A program made the position numbers and the translations under genes. 11,716 bases of DNA, taken from the NCBI GenBank assembly GCA_027578815.1, contig JANBTH010000758.1, positions 1 to 11,716 on the forward strand, read 5' to 3'. Under the pieces are notes generated by a model. That model had not been told where the DNA came from and searched no databases. It saw only the letters and a list, made by a program, of their open reading frames with translations. Source of the DNA: Coemansia sp. RSA 1804 (Eukaryota; Kickxellomycota; Kickxellomycetes; Kickxellales; Kickxellaceae). The stretch's first letter is position 1; the number at the start of each line of letters is the position of its first letter. Positions 7,274 to 11,716 of this stretch are shown piece after piece.

Positions 7274-8649
7274 TTCACTCTTTATTGTCTATTTCGCTTT
7301 TGTTCCTCATCTATATCCATCTTTCTGTGCAGACCTTGGCTTCCGCTTGTGGCTGGCATCAGCCATTGATCTGTCCCTCTGCTCGTTCATCTCATTGGCC
7401 CCAGCCCATTTCCGTGCCTTTGTCTCTGTGTGCGGACCGAGCGAGAGAGTGGGGGGAAAGGGAAGGGACCAGACTGGGCTGGACCGTTTGCATGTCTGAT
7501 GAACCCAACGGTCCGCCAGTCCCGCTGCTCGTCTGCATTGTCTGCGACGCATGTGGAGCAATCCAGAAGCAACACACCTTCCGCCAGAGCGTACCACTTT
7601 GTGGAGCCTCTCGAAGAACAATGCTTTGTCCTGGAAAGGCCCCTGCCACAAAGGAACGATCGACATCGGCTTCTCCATTGCCTTTTCTCTTTTCCTTTTC
7701 TCTTTTCTTCTCCCCGAAAGATACACTGCACATTCTACGCTCTCCACGCCTGGGTTTTTTTTCAGGTTACGGAATCATTCTGGATAAACGCTGCCTGCCC
7801 AAAAGGACAAACAAACTAGCCAGTTAACTAATGAATGAAATGAACAGGAGACAAAAAACCATAAAGTTTCATAAAGTTCCTTTCCGCAATAACCAGACAC
7901 CGTGTCTGCTTGTCATCATAAAGAGAAAGACCGGAGGAGAGCCCAGAAACAGAGACTGATTTCGGCCTCGTTGTTCCTCTTTGGAGGCATTGAAAGTATA
8001 AATAGACATGGAAACATAATTTCAGCACAACGAGGCGCGGCTAGATGGCATAGAAAAATAACAAAATAAGAAGGATAAGGATGCGAATGGTCACGCAGCT
8101 GCTTGCACCTCTCGTCTTTGTGTAAGCGCCGAGACACGCTCTTCGACATCCTCGAAAGAGGTTAAATGATGCTTGCTGTTCCTCCATTCACGATCTCATG
8201 AAAGACAAAAAGGAAAGGAAACGCCTTGGATGTGCAAATCCCCTCCATTTTTCCTCACTCTGTACGCGCGCTTTCAAACACCTCTATTGTCGCCATTTAT
8301 TTTGTTTATTTACATTGCCTTTAGGTTTGTTTGAGTTTTTCTTCTTGTCGGATGTCTGTAAACTCTTTGACGCATGTATGCTAGTTGGGGGTGCTCTTTT
8401 TCTCTTCTTTTGTCTTGCCTTTTCTTTTCTCCCTCTTTTCTCTTCACCGCCTACACCATTTTTTATTTTTTCCTTTACGTTTACATCTATTTTCAATTTA
8501 ACTTTTTTTATAGCTTTACTTTTTCCTCCCTATCTTTCCTTGTACTTGCATATCTCGTGTATCGCTTGGTCTTCTGCCTCTGTGTAGCTTTCCCCTTTTC
8601 TCCCCGTTCTTTTTTCTTATTTCTTCCAAATAGCAAACACTCGAGAAGC
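7274..8649. other. Unassigned region between UTP15 and the MAP kinase
   Basis: 1376 bases without a gene I can support. A GC-richer patch (about 7480-7680) is open in several frames, including an ATG-started plus frame from 7493, but no family is recognisable and no splice donor of GTRNGT type was found. A T8-CAG motif (AG at 7764-7765) looks like an orphan 3' splice site. A plus-oriented TATA box sits at 7997-8004. Another coding-like scrap lies on the minus strand around 8149-8080. From about 8290 to 8640 the plus strand is extremely T/C-rich, which I read as the MAP kinase promoter and 5' leader; an in-frame extension of the kinase into it (from 8374) translates to Phe/Leu/Ser-rich nonsense. 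Confidence 0.5.
7997..8004 (+). promoter_or_regulatory. Candidate TATA box (TATAAATA)
   Basis: This is a consensus TATAAATA followed by G, plus-oriented, 646 bases upstream of the MAP kinase ATG. It could start a long-leader kinase transcript, possibly with leader splicing, or a separate short or noncoding RNA. The next ATG downstream (8008) opens only a three-codon frame. Confidence 0.3.
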
Positions 8650-8712
8650 ATGGAGTACTATCAACAACAGCAGCAGCAGCCGCAGCAGCAGCAGCAACAT
8701 TATCAGCAGCAG

Positions 8713-8745
<33 letters not shown>

Positions 8746-10274
8746 ACAAGACACCAGCAGCAGGCCAATGCCCATGCACTCGCTGTGCAGAAGCTGTTGA
8801 AAACGTTCATCCCTGGAAAGGACTACCAAGTCACCCAGATTATTGGTCAGGGTGCCTACGGCGTTGTTTGGTAAGTTCCTTTGTTTACTGTTTTCTTTCT
8901 GGAGTCCCCCCTACTCACCAGTATGGATGGCCATATTAGTGGTGTGGAGAAGCAAACACATGCTCCCTCTCTTCCCCCCTTTTTTCCACTGTTCTTCCTT
9001 TTCTTTTTGCTTCCTTTGCGTGGTGGATTACGACGGATGGTTAGCTTGCCTGGCTCGCGCTACCAGCCGGGGCTTCCCAGCTGCCGGATGATGCGCCCTG
9101 CCAAGACCGCTTCCGACAAGACCGCTGCTAGCAATCCGCCATCACACCCAATGCATGCCATTGCTGATAAAACTAAACCTGCTTCTGTGAATTTATTCTG
9201 CTCTGCTCTGCTACACTACCATCCATCCATCTATCTATCACTTTTCCCCCCCTGGATAGCTCCGCCAAGCATCTCCCCAGCGGTATCGACGTTGCCATCA
9301 AAAAGATTGGACCCTTTGACAGTGCAATGCTGTGCCAGCGTACTCTCCGCGAGATCAAGCTGCTCAAGCACTTTAACCACGAGAACATCATCACGCTCTA
9401 CGACGTGGTCAACCTCAACCCGCGCAACGAGTTCAGCCATGTGTACATTGTGCAGGAGCTCCTGGATATCGATCTGCATCGTATCATCAAGACGCAGACG
9501 CTGTCGGAGGAGCACGTGCAGTACTTTCTGTACCAGATTCTCCGGGCGCTCAAGTACATCCACTCGTGCAATGTGCTGCACCGCGACCTGAAGCCCGCAA
9601 ACATCCTGCTCAATGCCAACTGCGACCTGAAGGTGTGTGACTTTGGGTTGGCGCGCGGAGCCAACGACGAAGCCGACTCCAACGAGTCGTTCCTGACGGA
9701 GTACGTGGCCACGCGCTGGTACCGTGCGCCCGAGATCATGCTGTCGTTCAAGGAGTACACCAAGGCAATCGATATCTGGTCGGTCGGATGCATCATGGCC
9801 GAGATGCTGTCGAAAACGCCGCTGTTCCCCGGACGCGACTACCACCACCAGCTCAAGCTGATCTTCGATATCCTGGGCACGCCGAGCTCCGACGCCTACC
9901 TTGGTATCAAGAGTCTGCGTGCGCGCGAGTATATCCGCAGTCTGCCGCTGAAGGCAAAGGTCAACCTCAACAAGATGTTCCCCATGGCCAGCCCTCTTGC
10001 CATCGACCTCATGGACAAGATGCTTGCCTTCAGTCCCAAGAAGCGCATCACCGTCGAGGAGGCCCTGGCCCACCCGTATCTTGCCCAGTACCACGACGAG
10101 AGAGACGAGCCCAACTGCGATCCGCTGCCGCCAAACTTCTTTGACTTTGACAACTACAAGGAGAAGCTGGGCGTTGAACAGCTCAAGGACCTGCTCTGGC
10201 ACGAGATCTACGCTGTTGACAACGAGAACTCGTATGACGAGGAGGAAGATGACGAGGATCTCGAGGACATCTAG
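8650..10274 (+). CDS. FUS3/KSS1: ERK-class MAP kinase, Fus3/Kss1 family (two exons)
   Basis: Exons 8650-8870 and 9260-10274 give 411 residues; yeast Fus3 and Kss1 have about 353-368. This is a Ser/Thr kinase acting last in a MAPK cascade, which in fungi usually controls mating, filamentation or infection development. Residues 1-38 are Gln-rich. The kinase domain has the Gly loop GQGAYGVV (66-73), VAIKK with Lys88, catalytic HRDLKPAN (181-188, Asp183), DFG (201-203), activation TEY (220-222) and VATRWYRAPE. The segments LFPGRDYHHQL, LRAREYIRSLP and PPNFFDFDNYKE mark Fus3/Kss1 rather than Slt2 or Hog1. A docking-type acidic patch, DERDEP, lies at 353-358. KPAN replaces the more common KPSN. The protein ends in a very acidic tail (394-411). 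All catalytic residues are present. Splicing rebuilds Cys74, and the ATG at 8650 follows the T/C-rich leader. Confidence 0.95.
8659..8763 (+). repeat. CAG/CAA repeat encoding the polyglutamine N-terminus
   Basis: Interrupted CAG/CAA codons encode Gln runs of 6, 5, 14 and 3 residues, broken by Pro, His-Tyr and Thr-Arg-His. The mix of CAG and CAA reduces pure-repeat slippage but the tract is still likely length-variable between strains. It lies wholly within the first exon of the MAP kinase. Confidence 0.9.
8871..9259 (+). other. MAP kinase intron (389 nt)
   Basis: The donor is GTAAGT at 8871 and the acceptor is GGATAG ending at 9259. Removing the intron joins TG to C, giving Cys74 directly after the Gly loop, as in GAYGVVCSA of Fus3-type kinases. 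Possible branch sites are TGCTGAT (9162-9168) and AACTAAA (9171-9177). The intron is long compared with the RPB9 one. It carries a GC-rich central part (about 9020-9160) and a CCAT/CTAT microsatellite (9219-9239). Confidence 0.92.
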
Positions 10275-10440
10275 TCTGTCTGTCTGGGAGTGCAAACCAG
10301 CAAGGAATCCATGCGGCCAGGCAAGAATAGAAAAGAGAGAGAAAAGAGAACTTAAGAGAGAGAGAGAGAGGGAGGAAGAGACGGCTGGCATTAATTTTTT
10401 AAGGATGCCATGCCAAATTCGTTTTTTTTTTACAAGAAAA

Positions 10441-10446
10441 AATAAA
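10441..10446 (+). terminator. Candidate poly(A) signal of the MAP kinase
   Basis: AATAAA lies 167 bases past the stop codon, directly after a T10 tract and an A-rich stretch and before a T6 tract. That layout is typical of a fungal cleavage and polyadenylation region. The actual cleavage site cannot be seen from sequence. Confidence 0.5.
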
Positions 10447-11576
10447 CTTTTTTACACATCCGTTTTCTATTGTCCGTCGCACAATTAGCAAGCGCAGTAT
10501 TTTTCGGTGTTTTGCGTGCCTTGTTTCAAGAGGACCAATTGTACCGTCCTTTTGTCTCCTTTTTGTTCTCCATTGTGGCCATTGCCTATTAAAGAGCATC
10601 ATCCTCATCGTCTTCATGTTTCCCCGCGCAGAAGACACGATCGGCGCAGGCCTGTTGCCTTTTTTTGTTTATTTTAGATGTTGTCCGCCAATGGAATTGG
10701 GCACGTTTCATGGCCCTTTGGGCACAGATAATTTCATCAACTTTTAGATTTTACTTTATCTCCTTTTGTGGCGTGTGCCTTTTTTGTGCTGTTCTCTTAT
10801 TTTGTAATGCGCACATGTGCGTGGTCTGTGGACAGGACGTTCTACCAAGACTTTATTTTATCTTTCTTCAAATTCTGAGGCTCGCAATGAAAATATCTCA
10901 AAGATAGAACAGAACATGATTGACAAGGCCGTGCTTCTATTTAGTTTTATTCTGTAGCTGTAGTTTTCTCTTGAAGTATCTTGCTAGCGTACATCTACGA
11001 TCGGCTTTTTGAATAGAAAAAAGAAAGCAAGTACATCTATCTTTCTTGCGCTAAACAAACGCATGCTGCTTACATTCTCAGGCCAATACAAGCCTATCAC
11101 GTCTGCGCATCGACACACCTGGGCCCTTCTGTTTGCCTGTACTCGCTACTCGCACACATGTTGTACTTTAGATTCGGGACGGCGTTTTTCGGATCGATAG
11201 ACAATGGAAGCTCGATGCATGCTGATTGTTCCAATGTTCTCTGGGCCATTTTCCATTTACATAACTCTTTTCTTTTTTCAGCATACTCCAGAAAAGAAAA
11301 AAGGAACAGCTGCTATCTAGCATATACTGCAAAACAATCATCTATCTTCAACTCATGTTGCAAAAATAGCAATTCGCAAGAGAAATCAATTGCCATACCA
11401 GGCATCATCCATCTACATCGTATTATTGTTGCTGCTGCTGCTGCTGGTAATACTGTTTTTTTCTTTATTTTCTTTCCTGTTCGTTTGACTGGAAAGGCAT
11501 GCATCGTTAGATTTATCATTCTAATAGTATGCTTTCACTCGAGACATGGCAATTAAGCCTGCCTTTATCCGTGCAG

Positions 11577-11585
11577 TATATAAAG
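11577..11585 (+). promoter_or_regulatory. Candidate TATA box of a gene beyond the right edge
   Basis: TATATAAAG is a near-perfect, plus-oriented TATA box. It is followed by about 100 bases of T/C-rich sequence resembling the leaders of the LC8 and MAP kinase genes. No start codon with a convincing coding frame follows inside the window, so the inferred gene lies outside. Confidence 0.4.
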
Positions 11586-11716
11586 TCCAACACTGGACGG
11601 GAATGGAATGTTATATTTTTTTCTAATTCTCTTTCGATGCCACACTAGCTAGCCTTCTCATCCCCTCCATTCTCTCTGGTTCCTTAAGAGATATAAAAAT
11701 AAAGCTACTTTTTCCT

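Larger units (their letters stand above)
10275..11716. other. Gene-free region downstream of the MAP kinase
   Basis: 1442 bases with no gene I can support. The open frames here (for example 10665-10907 and 11158-11556, +) are rich in Phe, Ile, Cys and Ser and resemble translated AT-rich intergenic DNA. Contents that can be named are an (AG)8 tract at 10355-10370, a poly(A) signal at 10441, a GCT repeat at 11431-11445, and a TATA box at 11577. The final 100 bases are pyrimidine-rich, like the leaders of the other plus-strand genes, so another gene probably begins past the right edge. Confidence 0.5.

Noticed and set aside
7285..7827. 180-codon open frame downstream of UTP15
   Set aside because: No ATG near its start, composition shifts along its length, the end is T-rich, and no family is recognisable. 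Kept only as part of the unassigned region.
8374..8649. N-terminal extension of the MAP kinase
   Set aside because: It translates a T/C-rich leader into Phe/Ser/Leu repeats. The ATG at 8650 fits the family and the leader structure.
9087..9167. Box C/D snoRNA inside the kinase intron (ATGATGC and CTGA about 75 nt apart)
   Set aside because: The C box deviates at its last base, no terminal stem pairs the flanks, and the CTGA overlaps a likely branch site.
9231..10391. 386-codon open frame antisense to the MAP kinase
   Set aside because: It is a shadow of the strongly biased kinase codons, repetitive in Val, Leu and Gln, with no domain.
11158..11556. 132-codon open frame near the right end
   Set aside because: It is rich in Ser, Phe, Ile and Cys with an Ala run from a GCT microsatellite, and has no coding-type codon bias like its neighbours.

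Overview
This window is nuclear DNA from a fungus. It carries six complete protein-coding genes. Five are conserved housekeeping or signalling genes and one is a fungal-type perilipin. Four genes are intronless and two have a single spliceosomal intron each. Introns are few, coding regions are GC-rich with C- or G-ending codons, and the AT-richer intergenic DNA is pyrimidine-biased on the sense strand. With a Fus3/Kss1-type MAP kinase, this suggests an early-diverging, intron-poor fungus, perhaps Kickxellomycotina-like. The lineage is inference from gene content and style, not from a search.

Layout, left to right: 1-1583 is a long stretch with no recognisable gene but with overlapping open frames and simple repeats. 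Then come a perilipin-family lipid-droplet protein (1584-2777, +), dynein light chain LC8 (3393-3662, +), RNA polymerase II subunit RPB9 (3939-4448, -, one intron), mitochondrial ribosomal protein uL23m (4766-5275, -), and the small-subunit processome WD40 protein UTP15 (5765-7273, +). A 1.4-kb gene-free interval follows (7274-8649). Next is an ERK-class MAP kinase of the Fus3/Kss1 family with a polyglutamine N-terminus (8650-10274, +, one intron). The last 1.4 kb (10275-11716) holds no gene I can support, but a good TATA box near the right edge suggests another plus-strand gene beyond it.

The genes are not a pathway cluster. RPB9, uL23m and UTP15 form a contiguous gene-expression block (mRNA synthesis, mitochondrial translation, rRNA processing). 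uL23m and UTP15 share one 489-bp divergent promoter region. LC8 and RPB9 converge.

I found no rRNA, tRNA, CRISPR array, transposon, or clear defence or metabolic island. I do not see a convincing undescribed system. The most interesting items are the unusual MAP kinase termini, the two gene-free regions with coding-like patches, and a repeated 8-bp inverted motif in the shared promoter.
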